Positions 5,922 to 14,642 are shown, counted from the first letter of the stretch. The stretch: DNA of 21,082 nucleotides from Euryarchaeota archaeon UBA561 (GCA_002502295.1 DANX01000095.1:18506-39587); one strand, 5' to 3'. Numbers and translations are program-made. Notes: generated from the sequence alone by a model not told the origin.

Positions 5922-7145
5922 TCACTCCACCAACCAGTCATGGCCGTTTAGCATCGTCTTGGCCCGCTCGGCCTCATCTTCCTCTTCGGCAGCAATGGGC
6001 GGCAACGCCGCCGCTTCTTTCGCCGCTTTGGCCTCGAGCTTGGCCTGTCTTCTCGCCTGACGTTCCTCTGCTACCCGGGCACGCTCAGCGATGGCCTCCA
6101 TGCGGTGTTCTGACCCCGTGGTTTGGCCGTCAAGAGCTTCGGCATCCTCAGCCATAAGTGCGTCAGCAGCGTCGAGGACATCCGTGAAGGAGGAAAATTG
6201 AGGCCAGAGGTCTTCAATCATGATGTTCTCAACGTCTTCACCCTCTTGAGAAATGCTTGCCATTCGGCGGTGCGTCAAAAATAGGCCAGCGATGAAGGAG
6301 GCAACAAAGGCTTCACTATCAGGGTCTTCAAGGGATGAACCAAAGGTGGACACCAACAATGGTTTGAGTTTCTGAATGACACTCATCAAAGGAACAACTG
6401 ACGAATTCGTTTCAGCACAGGTCGCCTTGAGAGCATCCCAGCACCGTTCAATGTCGCCTTCAAGGTCTTCATTGTGCATCCTCCCACCCACGTTCTTGAG
6501 GTAATCGCTCAATTCTTGCTCGTGTTCGAGCCGATTGATCTCACGCTGCTTGAGCGCTTCAGCATCATCTGCGGCGTCTTTGAACGCCGACAGGAGCTCC
6601 GCCAGCGTCACAGGGCGACCCTCATCCCGTCGGACACGTTCATCAAAGAACTCCGTTAGCATCTCATCCGCATCACCGTCCAAAACCGATTGCGTGAAGA
6701 AAAAAGCCTCGTCATCATACTCACTCTCCCATCCGAAAGCATGGTCTTCATCCCATTCCTCTTCCTCAACGGGTTGAATTTTGTCAAACAACACGGCTGA
6801 TTGGTGATGGAGAACCTCCCAAGAAAGACGAATCAAACGACCGCACGCCGCCAGGTCGAGATTCTCACCGTCCTTCACGCGTTGGGCAAAGACATTGAGA
6901 AAGGCAGAGAGGTCAACGTCCCACGGGTTGAATTCTTCCTCTCTAACGAGGGAGAGCACCAACGCAACAGAACGGTCGAACGGGTCGTGGAGGCTTTGAT
7001 GTTCTGCCTCTTCAGTGGCAGCAATAGCAGCGATGCGCTGACCAAACGTCTCGGCATCTTCTCGATCTTCCCCTTGTCCGAGAAGTTGGTCGATCACCTC
7101 TTGCTGGAGGAACCACCGATCGAGCATGCTTTGTTCTTCAGCCAT
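5922..7145 (-). CDS. scpA: Segregation and condensation protein ScpA (kleisin), extended
   Basis: 407 residues, clearly longer than the usual 230-280 for ScpA. FNPWDVDLSAFLNVF at 72-86 is the hallmark of the kleisin N-terminal domain that contacts the SMC neck. RPVTLAELLSAF at 177-188 and a C-terminal winged helix near 255-312 (EAFVASFIAGLFLTH, then ISQEG and NIMIEDL), which binds the SMC head, complete the family pattern. Extra material is a 45-residue acidic insert after about 125 (VEEEEWDEDHAFGWESEYDDEAFFF region) and a charged, probably coiled-coil tail after about 340, rich in Ala, Glu, Arg and Lys. The start has GAGG overlapping the smc TGA stop, 9 bases between the genes. Function: bridges SMC heads and recruits ScpB. 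Identification is firm; the role of the extensions is unknown. Confidence 0.88.
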   Translation of the reverse strand: MAEEQSMLDRWFLQQEVIDQLLGQGEDREDAETFGQRIAAIAATEEAEHQSLHDPFDRSVALVLSLVREEEFNPWDVDLSAFLNVFAQRVKDGENLDLAACGRLIRLSWEVLHHQSAVLFDKIQPVEEEEWDEDHAFGWESEYDDEAFFFTQSVLDGDADEMLTEFFDERVRRDEGRPVTLAELLSAFKDAADDAEALKQREINRLEHEQELSDYLKNVGGRMHNEDLEGDIERCWDALKATCAETNSSVVPLMSVIQKLKPLLVSTFGSSLEDPDSEAFVASFIAGLFLTHRRMASISQEGEDVENIMIEDLWPQFSSFTDVLDAADALMAEDAEALDGQTTGSEHRMEAIAERARVAEERQARRQAKLEAKAAKEAAALPPIAAEEEDEAERAKTMLNGHDWLVE

Positions 7146-7154
7146 GAAATCGCC

Positions 7155-10100
7155 TCATTGCTCTTCAGATTCCGCTGATGTTTCGGCCACGTTGAGCGGC
7201 TCATCGTCCTGATTTTCACTCGCTTGAGCTACTTTCGCAGCTACTTCTGCTCGTTCTGTAATGTCCTCGGTAAATTCCTGGGTCCGCTCCATCAATCCAC
7301 CCATGGTTGATTCTTGAGGAGGAGCCTCATCACCGTCGTCATGCATGTGCATCAACAAACCACCCAGGCTTTTGGGCACCGCCATCGCATCTGGAACAAC
7401 CGGCATGTCTTCAGCGGCCGCAACAGCGTCGAGAATCCGAGTTTCGTTTTTGTCAGCGTCCTTTTGTGCTTCCTTGAGCGCTGCTTCTCCCAGCGCAATG
7501 GCCCGTTCACGGTCGAAGTCAAGAATGCGGCGGCTGCACCCATCACCACCGTGAGTGATGCCGATGTGATGATCGGCCAATTTGAGGGAGACCTTTCGTA
7601 ATGTGACCATGATGAATTGGGCCCGTTGGCTTCGTTTTCGACACATTTTAGCAATCCGTTCTGCGTTGTAGGCATCGAGGTTTTGATCAACCTCATCAAA
7701 GTAGTAAAACGGACTTGGATCGTAATCTTGGATTGCAAAAATAAGGGCCAATGCCGCCATTGACTGCTCACCGCCCGAGAGTTGTTGGCGACTCACCTTC
7801 GACGACTTACCACGCGGCTGCGCCCACAATTCGAGACCGCCTTTGAAGGGTTCCTCGGGGTTTTCGAGGAACAGCTCGCCTCGCCCACCATCGGAGAGTT
7901 CGTGGTAGGAGGTCTTGAAATTTTCATTGACTTTCTCAAGGACGGCTATCAGGCGTTCCTTTCGTTGCGATTCAAGTTGCTCTGTGACCTCGATGAGGTG
8001 CTTGCGACGATCCTGCAGAGTCGCGAATTCGTCCTTCATAAGGTCAAGACGAGCTTGGCACTCATCGTATTGTTCAATCGCCATCATGTTGACGTTGCCG
8101 AAATTATCCATGCGGCGTTGGAGGTTTCGAAGTTCCCGCTCCAACTCACCCACGTTCTTCAGACCCTCAGGCACATCGTTAAGCGAAAGGTTTGCGTCAA
8201 TCAACTCCTGCGCCATGAGTTGGACCTCGCCTTCTTTTTCGGCGATGGTGCGCATCAATTCCTCAGCCAACCTTCGGTGGTTCTGAGCTTGCGTCAATCG
8301 CCCTTCATTTTGGACACGAAGCGTCGCTCGCTGATCGGTTAATTCCTGTCGCTCCGTCTCGAGGCCTTGGTTTTCCTCAAGGTAGACCGCTTGTTCGTCC
8401 TTCTTTGCTTTGAGACTGAGGCGGTCGGTGGCTAAGGTTGCTTCAAGTTCGTCAACACGGACCATTCGGGCGTCCTTGCCCTCGCCAAGGGAGCGAAGGC
8501 GGGCCTGAATCTCATCGACACGGCGTTGAAGGACCGTTTGATGACTGGCTCCGCTGCTCAGCGTTTCCTCCGCTTTTTCTTTGGCACCCTGCGCACTTAC
8601 CCGGAGAAGGTTGGCTGCATGCATGCGTTCCCGCAAATGCTCTGGACTGGCTGCTTCCAAGGCTTCCTTTGCCGTTTGATAAGCATCTTTAGCACTCGAG
8701 AGGGTTCTGTCCGCAGCGTCGAGGCCTCGCAAGGCATCTTGAGCGTTCTGACGAACTTCATCCAGTTTTCCTTCCAGGCCTGAGACAATGCCCTGGGCCT
8801 TTTTGTGGGCTTGTCCAATCTGCTTTTGTTCCGCTTTCAAATCGCGCACTTCGGTCGCGTACGAATCGTCGACCATGGCATTGATTTTGTTTCGAATCAA
8901 TTGTTGATTCTCTCGGGCTTCACGGAGCGCTTCGTTAACGGTGCGCTCCATCAAATGATACTTGTCCACCTCTGCCGTGTACTTCTCAACCTCGGAAGCA
9001 CCCTGAATGCGTCCACCGAAGGCGATGCTCATCTTACGCTTGGACCCACCAACCATGGCTCCACCGGATTCAATCACGTCGCCACGAAGCGTGACAAAGC
9101 GTGTTCCACCCATGTATTGCCGAGCGATGCTGAGGTTTTCGACGATGAGTGTGTTTCGCAAAGCAAACCGAACCGCAACGTCAATTCTCGGGTCATAATC
9201 GAGCATTTCATGAGCGAATCCGAGAACACCTTCTTTCCGAGACGTCATGACCGTCTTTCCACCCGCCCGTGAGCTGCTGAGTTTGTTAATTGGCAAGAAG
9301 GTCGCACGTCCCGCACGGTTTTCTGCGAGCCAACGAATCGCATTTGCGGCATCTTGATCGGTTTCAACCACGACGGACGCCATTCCTGCACCGATGGCCG
9401 TTGCCAGAGCAACCTCATGTGCGCTGTCTTTGGGAGCGCAAAGTTCAGCCACCGTACCAATGATGCCCCGCAGTTCTTGATTATCCCGTGCAGCGAGGAC
9501 AGCGCTGGCTCCACCAGCAAGCCCTTTCGCCCCCGATTTTTGTTCCATCTCGGTTTTGGCTAAATTGAGCGCTCGCTCGGCCTCACGGAGCTTGATTTCG
9601 ATTCGGCTTCGGTCCTCTGAGAGTTGGGACTCCGCTCGTTGTGCATCGGTTAATTGTTGAGCAAGTGCGACGCGGTCGTACTCAGGGGCATCCTCGGAAA
9701 GTTCCTGCAGACGAATGCCAATTTCCCCAAGGGCAAGACGGAGTTCTTCACTTTCATCTTGAGCAGTGGCCAATTGTTCTCCAATCAACTCTGCTTCGAC
9801 GGCCAATTTGTCCACCTCGCTCTGGGCTTCCCCTCGTTGTTGCTCCTGGCCTTCAACAAGATCCTCAGCTGCCCCTAAAGCCTCGCTGAGGTGTTGATTC
9901 TGCTCTCCAGCTGTGGCCAGTGCCTGACGGACCTTGCTTTCTTCATCTTGCGCCTGTTTCAATTGCTCCAGTGCTTCTGCAAGAGCAGAATTGGCTGATT
10001 CTAGATTTGAAACAAAGTCGGAAAGTTCCTCCGAGGCTTCTTCCAGTTGTCCCTGAACGAGGGTGGTTTCTTCAGCTTCCTCCTCGTCTTCTTTGGCCGC

Positions 10101-11069
10101 TTCAACCAAGCGGTCATTGTTGAGTTCGATGGCCACCTGAAGCGCTTGAATTGCTTGCCCGAGCTCCGAGGTTTCACCGCCGGTGAGTTGGTTGATTTCT
10201 TTTTGAATTTCTGCGATTTGATCGTCCAATTGGATGAGCTTCTTCTCGGTATCTTTGTGCTCATCAAGGAGGTTTTGACTCTGAATGAGGTATTTTTCAC
10301 GTTCCTCAATGTGGAAGGTCAACTCGTTTTTCAGGGTCGCATAGCGAGACTGAAGAAGCATGGCGTTGGTGACCTGAATCGCATCGCTCACTTCCTTTGC
10401 CTTTTGAGCGACATGACGCTCCTTGGCCAAGGTTGAGAGGCGTTCAAGTTGCTCTTTTTCGAGCAATCCAATGCGATCGAGATAATTCTCCACCATCTCC
10501 TTCTGCTTGTTCGCTTTGCGGATTTCGTCATCGTAGGAAGTGACTCCTGCGACATTATCGAGCACTTTTCGGCGTTCATTCGCCGTCATCTTCGCCAGGC
10601 TCGTGACGTCGCCTTGAAGCACGATGTTGTAGCCATCCGGGCGAGCATTTGCAGCCCCTAGCAACCGATGAAACACCTTCTGAGTGCTGTCTTCGCCGTT
10701 GAGTTTGTAGGAGGTTACTGGATTGTTTGAAGCGGTAAGTCGGATGCTGCGAGACATACGAATTTCTTCCTTGTCCAATGGAAGGCGACGGCGGCCATTG
10801 CTCATCACAGGGTTGGCGAAAATTAGGGTCACAGAGCACTCACGAGCCGGCTTGGAGTTCTTCCCTCCATTGAAGATGAGGTCCGTTGAATTCTGAGCCC
10901 GAATAACTCGGTTAGATTTGGGTCCGAGGACAAATTGGATGGCGTCGCCGCAATTTGATTTACCGGAGCCGTTTGGCCCTGTAATGGCGGTAAAACCTCG
11001 GTCAAGGGGGACCGTAACTTCACCCTTGAACGATTTGAAATTTAGCACTTCAAGTGATTTTAGGTACAT
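7155..11069 (-). CDS. smc: Chromosome segregation ATPase SMC
   Basis: 1304 residues with complete SMC architecture. The N-terminal head carries Walker A GPNGSGKS at 31-38 and Q-loop LQGDV near 151-155. The first coiled coil spans about 170-525. The hinge is about 530-680 (LRGIIGTVAELC, GRATFLPINKL, VTLRGDVIESGGAMVGG). The returning coiled coil runs about 690-1045. The C-terminal head has signature LSGGEQS at 1097-1103, Walker B YYFDEVD at 1122-1128 with D-loop QNLD, and an archaeal-type VTLRKV in the switch region. The last 110 residues form an acidic tail absent from standard SMCs. It forms the condensin ring with ScpA and ScpB to compact and separate chromosomes. ATG 11069 is preceded by GAGGGAAAGGA as SD. 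It is first in the operon. Confidence 0.97.
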   Translation of the reverse strand: MYLKSLEVLNFKSFKGEVTVPLDRGFTAITGPNGSGKSNCGDAIQFVLGPKSNRVIRAQNSTDLIFNGGKNSKPARECSVTLIFANPVMSNGRRRLPLDKEEIRMSRSIRLTASNNPVTSYKLNGEDSTQKVFHRLLGAANARPDGYNIVLQGDVTSLAKMTANERRKVLDNVAGVTSYDDEIRKANKQKEMVENYLDRIGLLEKEQLERLSTLAKERHVAQKAKEVSDAIQVTNAMLLQSRYATLKNELTFHIEEREKYLIQSQNLLDEHKDTEKKLIQLDDQIAEIQKEINQLTGGETSELGQAIQALQVAIELNNDRLVEAAKEDEEEAEETTLVQGQLEEASEELSDFVSNLESANSALAEALEQLKQAQDEESKVRQALATAGEQNQHLSEALGAAEDLVEGQEQQRGEAQSEVDKLAVEAELIGEQLATAQDESEELRLALGEIGIRLQELSEDAPEYDRVALAQQLTDAQRAESQLSEDRSRIEIKLREAERALNLAKTEMEQKSGAKGLAGGASAVLAARDNQELRGIIGTVAELCAPKDSAHEVALATAIGAGMASVVVETDQDAANAIRWLAENRAGRATFLPINKLSSSRAGGKTVMTSRKEGVLGFAHEMLDYDPRIDVAVRFALRNTLIVENLSIARQYMGGTRFVTLRGDVIESGGAMVGGSKRKMSIAFGGRIQGASEVEKYTAEVDKYHLMERTVNEALREARENQQLIRNKINAMVDDSYATEVRDLKAEQKQIGQAHKKAQGIVSGLEGKLDEVRQNAQDALRGLDAADRTLSSAKDAYQTAKEALEAASPEHLRERMHAANLLRVSAQGAKEKAEETLSSGASHQTVLQRRVDEIQARLRSLGEGKDARMVRVDELEATLATDRLSLKAKKDEQAVYLEENQGLETERQELTDQRATLRVQNEGRLTQAQNHRRLAEELMRTIAEKEGEVQLMAQELIDANLSLNDVPEGLKNVGELERELRNLQRRMDNFGNVNMMAIEQYDECQARLDLMKDEFATLQDRRKHLIEVTEQLESQRKERLIAVLEKVNENFKTSYHELSDGGRGELFLENPEEPFKGGLELWAQPRGKSSKVSRQQLSGGEQSMAALALIFAIQDYDPSPFYYFDEVDQNLDAYNAERIAKMCRKRSQRAQFIMVTLRKVSLKLADHHIGITHGGDGCSRRILDFDRERAIALGEAALKEAQKDADKNETRILDAVAAAEDMPVVPDAMAVPKSLGGLLMHMHDDGDEAPPQESTMGGLMERTQEFTEDITERAEVAAKVAQASENQDDEPLNVAETSAESEEQ

Positions 11070-11132
11070 TCCTTTCCCTCGTGCGATGGAACTTTGTTCT
11101 CATCACTTTCACTGCACCCGTTCTTTACAGGA

Positions 11133-11138
11133 TTTAAA
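11133..11138 (-). promoter_or_regulatory. TATA candidate for the smc-scpA-scpB operon
   Basis: TTTAAA within GTTTAAATCC on the minus strand, about 65 bases upstream of the smc ATG. A transcription start about 25 bases on, near 11109, would leave a leader of about 40 bases that contains the GAGGG SD at 11076-11080. It is the best A/T-rich element in the 133-base gap; the assignment is by position only. Confidence 0.4.
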
Positions 11139-11162
11139 CAATCCGAAGAAATGAGGCTCAGT

Positions 11163-11183
11163 CCCCCGGTTTTTAGGGGCCCC
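11163..11183. repeat. GC-rich inverted repeat between smc and the upstream gene
   Basis: CCCCC at 11163-11167 can pair with GGGG at 11176-11179 around the loop GGTTTTTA. The same GGGG is also half of the perfect palindrome GGGGCCCC at 11176-11183. It lies 20 bases beyond the stop of the membrane protein gene and upstream of the smc promoter. It could fold at the 3' end of the upstream transcript, but no U-tract follows on that strand, so I do not call it a terminator. Confidence 0.3.
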
Positions 11184-11202
11184 AATTCACCGCCGAAGAG
11201 GG

Positions 11203-11955
11203 TTAGAAAACGCCTTGATTGTTGCATTTCTTACAGCCGGACCCGGTGCAGTAAGGGCAGGTGGCCATGACGAGTAACTTGCTCCGACGTCGACTCATCG
11301 CAAGCCCTTTGTCAGCGCGTAAAAATCGAGAGCGTTCGGTTCGATCGAGGGTTTTGCTGTCATGCTTTTCCGAATTGAAGAAAGACGAACGGAACGCACC
11401 TGCTTTTTCTCGTCTCCGATCCAGTTTATCACGGGTTTGAGACACCGCCTCTGCCTCCCAATATTTCGGTCCCCGCATCATGATGACGCCGAAAACAGCG
11501 AACAGAATTTGGACGACCCAAGGTTGGATGGGAAATGGAAACAACGTAGCAAGCCCCTCTGAACTGGCCGATGATGGCAGCAAAGAAAACCGGTCAAGGA
11601 CAGCAAGGGAACACAGCGTAGCGCCCATGACAAAGCCAATTTTGCGCAGACGTCGCGCCCATCCCTTGTTTTGTGGCAATTCAAAGCCATACACAAACAG
11701 AAACAACCCCTCCATGAGCATGAGAACATCAGCACCTGACCATTGCCCAACTTCTCCCAAGCAGTACGACGTTCCACTCGAGCGAAGTTCCTCCTCAACG
11801 ACGTCAAAGGAACAACTCGGCTCAAACATCAGAAAGGCGTCCAGTTTGTAGCCCTCTGCACCATCGATGACCCGGGGTGCAACGCTGCCAAATTGGACAT
11901 TCACGATGACAAAGAGCATCATCAAGGCACCAAAGATGGTGAGGATTTTTCTCAT
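11203..11955 (-). CDS. Four-helix membrane protein with DnaJ-like zinc knuckle
   Basis: 250 residues from ATG 11955 (a TTG at 12003 in frame is less likely). Four probable membrane helices: residues about 4-24 (ILTIFGALMMLFVIVNVQF), ADVLMLMEGLFLFVYGFEL, IGFVMGATLCSLAVLDRFSLL and WVVQILFAVFGVIMMRG. The loop after helix 1 holds two Cys (PSCSFD and SYCLG) that could form a disulfide outside the cell. A basic cytoplasmic stretch of about 70 residues (RRREKAGAFRS, RTERSRFLRA) ends in CPYCTGSGCKKCNNQG, a CxxCxGxGxxxC-type motif like one zinc module of DnaJ. I do not recognise a named family. It is divergent from nadB; ATATGAATT near 12003-12011 on this strand is a possible TATA. Function unknown; the knuckle suggests protein or nucleic-acid contact. 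Confidence 0.68.
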   Translation of the reverse strand: MRKILTIFGALMMLFVIVNVQFGSVAPRVIDGAEGYKLDAFLMFEPSCSFDVVEEELRSSGTSYCLGEVGQWSGADVLMLMEGLFLFVYGFELPQNKGWARRLRKIGFVMGATLCSLAVLDRFSLLPSSASSEGLATLFPFPIQPWVVQILFAVFGVIMMRGPKYWEAEAVSQTRDKLDRRREKAGAFRSSFFNSEKHDSKTLDRTERSRFLRADKGLAMSRRRSKLLVMATCPYCTGSGCKKCNNQGVF

Positions 11956-12054
11956 CGACAAACCAAACAAAAGAGGGGCCTCAAAACACCCACGCGTGTT
12001 CAATTCATATGGATTGCGAGCCTAAGGCGTGTGCAGTCCCGCCATCACCGTCAA

Positions 12055-12086
12055 GAAGGGGGAGGGAGAGGGAGAGGCAAGGGAGG
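12055..12086 (+). promoter_or_regulatory. Polypurine G-rich leader and SD of nadB
   Basis: Thirty-one of these 32 bases are purines. G runs of three or more occur at 12058-12062, 12064-12066, 12070-12072 and 12081-12083, spaced by 1, 3 and 8 bases, which satisfies a loose G-quadruplex pattern on the coding strand. The last part, GGGAGG at 12081-12086, is positioned 8 bases before ATG 12095 and is the likely SD. An out-of-frame ATG at 12088 opens a 10-codon frame overlapping the nadB start. The composition is seen; folding is inference. Confidence 0.4.
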
Positions 12087-12094
12087 CATGAACC

Positions 12095-13726
12095 ATGGCC
12101 CATATCGCCATTATTGGTAGCGGCATAGCCGGCTTGTTCGCAGCGAGTAAACTCGCTGACGCCGGACACAACGTGACCGTGGTGACGAAAAAACGACCCA
12201 AGGACTCCTCCACAAACTGGGCACAAGGCGGCATCGCTGCTATTCTCGATAAAACGAACCTCGAGGGCATGGAATCCCATGTTCAGGACACCTTGCGTTC
12301 GGGAGATGGAACGTGCGATGAAGCGGTTGTTCGCTCGATCATCCAAGAAGCGGGCGAGCGCATACGGGATTTGATCCGCATCGGGGTTGAATTCGAAAAA
12401 GAAGGCGATGGAACCTATTCGTTCATCCGGGAAGGAGGGCACACAACGAAGCGAATTCTCCACGCCAAAGATGCCACTGGAAAAGAGATTGAGCGAGCCT
12501 TGACATCCTATGCAAAACATCACCACGGGATTGCCCTCAAACCGAACACCCTTGCCATTGACTTGATTCAACGACACCATGGTCACCCGGAGAAGGGCGT
12601 AGCAGGTGTTTGGTGTCTCGATCAGGACACCAAGGAAGTGGTGACACTTGAAGCGGACGCTATCGTTCTCGCCACGGGCGGTGTGGGCCGGTTGTGGAAA
12701 CAAACCACCAACCCAGACGTGGCCACCGGCGATGGTTTAGCAATGGCCTATAGAACAGGCGCTTGCGTTGATGATATGGCGTACATTCAATTTCATCCGA
12801 CCGCTCTAGCATCAACCTCGGCGCGCCCCTTCCTGATTTCTGAAGCGGTTCGCGGCGTTGGTGCAGTTCTTTTGGATGAGCGCGGCCTCAATGCTTGGCA
12901 AAACGCTTGTGATTCTTCCGAAAAGCATGGCGATCCAATGCCGTCTCCCGAGCCCTACTCCTTCACGCTCGACTACACCCCTGAAGGCTCAATGGCGACA
13001 CGAGACATCGTCGCTCGAGCCATTGACCAGCAAATGAAAACCCTTGGAACCACCCATGTCCACCTGATTACCGCTCACCTTGACCTTCCGTGGCAAGAGA
13101 AGTTTCCCACCATCGCTCGCCGGCTGGAGGAGGAAGGTTTGGTTCTTGGGAAAGACCCAATCCCCGTGGTTCCTGCAGCTCATTACATGGTGGGAGGCGT
13201 GCGCGTTGACGAGATTGGCCGGGCGCATCTCCGCGACGTTGATGCGACCATGCCTCATCTCTATGCTATCGGTGAAGTAGCGTGCACGGGGATGCATGGA
13301 GCCAACCGACTTGCGTCCAACAGTTTGCTTGAAGCCGTGGTGTATGCCGAGCGTGTGGCCAAACATTTGATTGAAAACCCGCCGGAGACGTACGACGGCA
13401 ATCACCCGAAATGGCGTGCTGACGGGCTTGAGGAACTCAAAGAGCACGCACCCATCATCCACGATCGTACAAGCCTGGTTGCAACCATGTCAGAGGAGGT
13501 TGGAATTGTGCGCTCAAACCAGCGTCTCAAGCGAGCCAAACGCCGGCTCGATCTTCTCCATGAAGAGATTGACATGATGTGGGAGAACGCCAGACCAACC
13601 CGTGAAATTGTGGAACTCCGCAACCTGTGCTTAATCGGCCAATTGGTCGTAGATGATGCTCTTTCTCGCCCCGAAAACAGAGGGTTGCACTACAACGTGG
13701 ACCTGATCAAGGATGGCATGCGCTAA
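12095..13726 (+). CDS. nadB: L-aspartate oxidase NadB
   Basis: 543 residues. This FAD enzyme oxidises L-aspartate to iminoaspartate, the first step of de novo NAD synthesis before NadA. FAD-binding GSGIAG is at 8-13. The family block STNWAQGGIAAI is at 39-50, HTTKRILHAKDATGKE at 116-131, QFHPTA with His234, EGSMATRDIVARAI with Arg303 (the catalytic Arg), AAHYMVGG with His363, and GEVACTGMHGANRLASNSLLE at 393-413. NWAQGG and the Arg303 context favour NadB over succinate dehydrogenase or fumarate reductase flavoproteins, as does the absence of an adjacent iron-sulfur subunit gene. The start has SD GGGAGG. No nadA or nadC is visible, so the pathway is completed elsewhere. The last 20 bases overlap the 3' end of panE on the other strand. 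Confidence 0.93.
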   Translation: MAHIAIIGSGIAGLFAASKLADAGHNVTVVTKKRPKDSSTNWAQGGIAAILDKTNLEGMESHVQDTLRSGDGTCDEAVVRSIIQEAGERIRDLIRIGVEFEKEGDGTYSFIREGGHTTKRILHAKDATGKEIERALTSYAKHHHGIALKPNTLAIDLIQRHHGHPEKGVAGVWCLDQDTKEVVTLEADAIVLATGGVGRLWKQTTNPDVATGDGLAMAYRTGACVDDMAYIQFHPTALASTSARPFLISEAVRGVGAVLLDERGLNAWQNACDSSEKHGDPMPSPEPYSFTLDYTPEGSMATRDIVARAIDQQMKTLGTTHVHLITAHLDLPWQEKFPTIARRLEEEGLVLGKDPIPVVPAAHYMVGGVRVDEIGRAHLRDVDATMPHLYAIGEVACTGMHGANRLASNSLLEAVVYAERVAKHLIENPPETYDGNHPKWRADGLEELKEHAPIIHDRTSLVATMSEEVGIVRSNQRLKRAKRRLDLLHEEIDMMWENARPTREIVELRNLCLIGQLVVDDALSRPENRGLHYNVDLIKDGMR

Positions 13727-14633
13727 CCAACGCAGCCAATGTCTGGTTGATTGGAACCGCGATTCCATGTTCTTCTGCAAGGATGACAAGCGCCTTGTTC
13801 AACGCCTCAATTTCAGTGATTCGACCTGCTTTGATGTCCTGAAGCATGCTGCATGTGTTGTCCTTTGTCAACTCCAACACCTCTCGGAGATGAGCTTCAA
13901 ATTCTTCCTCACTCGGGAGAAGAACCCGTTCCATGCTGGCTACTTGGGCTGCCTCTCTGTAAACCATCATGCAGGCATTGAAGAGAGGAGGTTCAAGCAA
14001 TTCTCCGTTTTTCAAACCTCCGAGGGCTGCGAGAGGGTTGATGGCGAGGTTCAACAAGACCTTCTGCCAAATCAGCATCGAGGCGTCCTCATGAACCCAA
14101 GGGTCCAATCCAGCATCGCGCAATGCATCAACCACGCCCAACAATTTCAACGGCGATGGCCCACCGGGTGGTAGCGCAAGACCAATCCCTCCAAAACCCG
14201 CCCAAACGGTTGATTCACCCTCGGTGTAAGCACCATGCGTCGTAATTGAAGCCAACACGCGCTCGGGCCCATTCACTCGACGGAGCGTTGTGACATGCCC
14301 TAGCCCATTGGACAACGCCATCACGACGCCGTCCGGTTTCAGAAAGTCGGTGGCGGTTTGGGCAAGATGTTCCACAGCGTGAGATTTACAAGCAAGAATA
14401 ACCATGTCTGAACCATGGAAAAGGCCTTCCTCGACAGGCAATTCCTCACACGAAAACAAGAACCTGCCAGAATCTATTTCGATGGATTGGTGCCCTTGGA
14501 TGGTGAGCCCTTGAAGCATCTGAAGCGCACCTCGTTCGCCCCGTACATGGAGGTGCACCTCAGCGTCCGTTCCGGCCAAGGATGCCGCCACCACTGAACC
14601 GATGGCCCCCACACCAAGAACAGAAATTCGTAT
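13707..14633 (-). CDS. panE: 2-dehydropantoate 2-reductase (ketopantoate reductase), apparent AUA start
   Basis: Reduces 2-dehydropantoate to pantoate with NAD(P)H in CoA synthesis. Counting from codon 14633 the protein has 308 residues. The Rossmann start is RISVLGVGAIGS with GxGxxG at 7-12, SNGLG follows near 108, and WQKVLLNLAINPLAAL gives Lys191, Asn195 and Asn199. SMLQDIKAGRITEIE gives Ser262 and Glu274. All expected catalytic residues are present. The difficulty is the start: between the in-frame TGA at 14643-14645 (stop of the upstream gene) and GTG 14612 there is no ATG, GTG or TTG. GTG 14612 would delete the first beta strand and the first Gly of the nucleotide-binding motif. ATA at 14631-14633 is exactly where family members begin, with GAGG 8 bases before it. 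Either AUA is used, or one base differs from a real ATG. Confidence 0.85.
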   Translation of the reverse strand: MRISVLGVGAIGSVVAASLAGTDAEVHLHVRGERGALQMLQGLTIQGHQSIEIDSGRFLFSCEELPVEEGLFHGSDMVILACKSHAVEHLAQTATDFLKPDGVVMALSNGLGHVTTLRRVNGPERVLASITTHGAYTEGESTVWAGFGGIGLALPPGGPSPLKLLGVVDALRDAGLDPWVHEDASMLIWQKVLLNLAINPLAALGGLKNGELLEPPLFNACMMVYREAAQVASMERVLLPSEEEFEAHLREVLELTKDNTCSMLQDIKAGRITEIEALNKALVILAEEHGIAVPINQTLAALVSACHP

Positions 14634-14642
14634 GCCAACCCC

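Noticed and set aside
11163..11183. Rho-independent-type terminator
   Set aside because: The stem is short and no U-tract follows in the direction of transcription.
12095..13726. Succinate dehydrogenase/fumarate reductase flavoprotein
   Set aside because: The fold is shared, but NWAQGG, the Arg303 context and the absence of an iron-sulfur subunit gene fit L-aspartate oxidase better.
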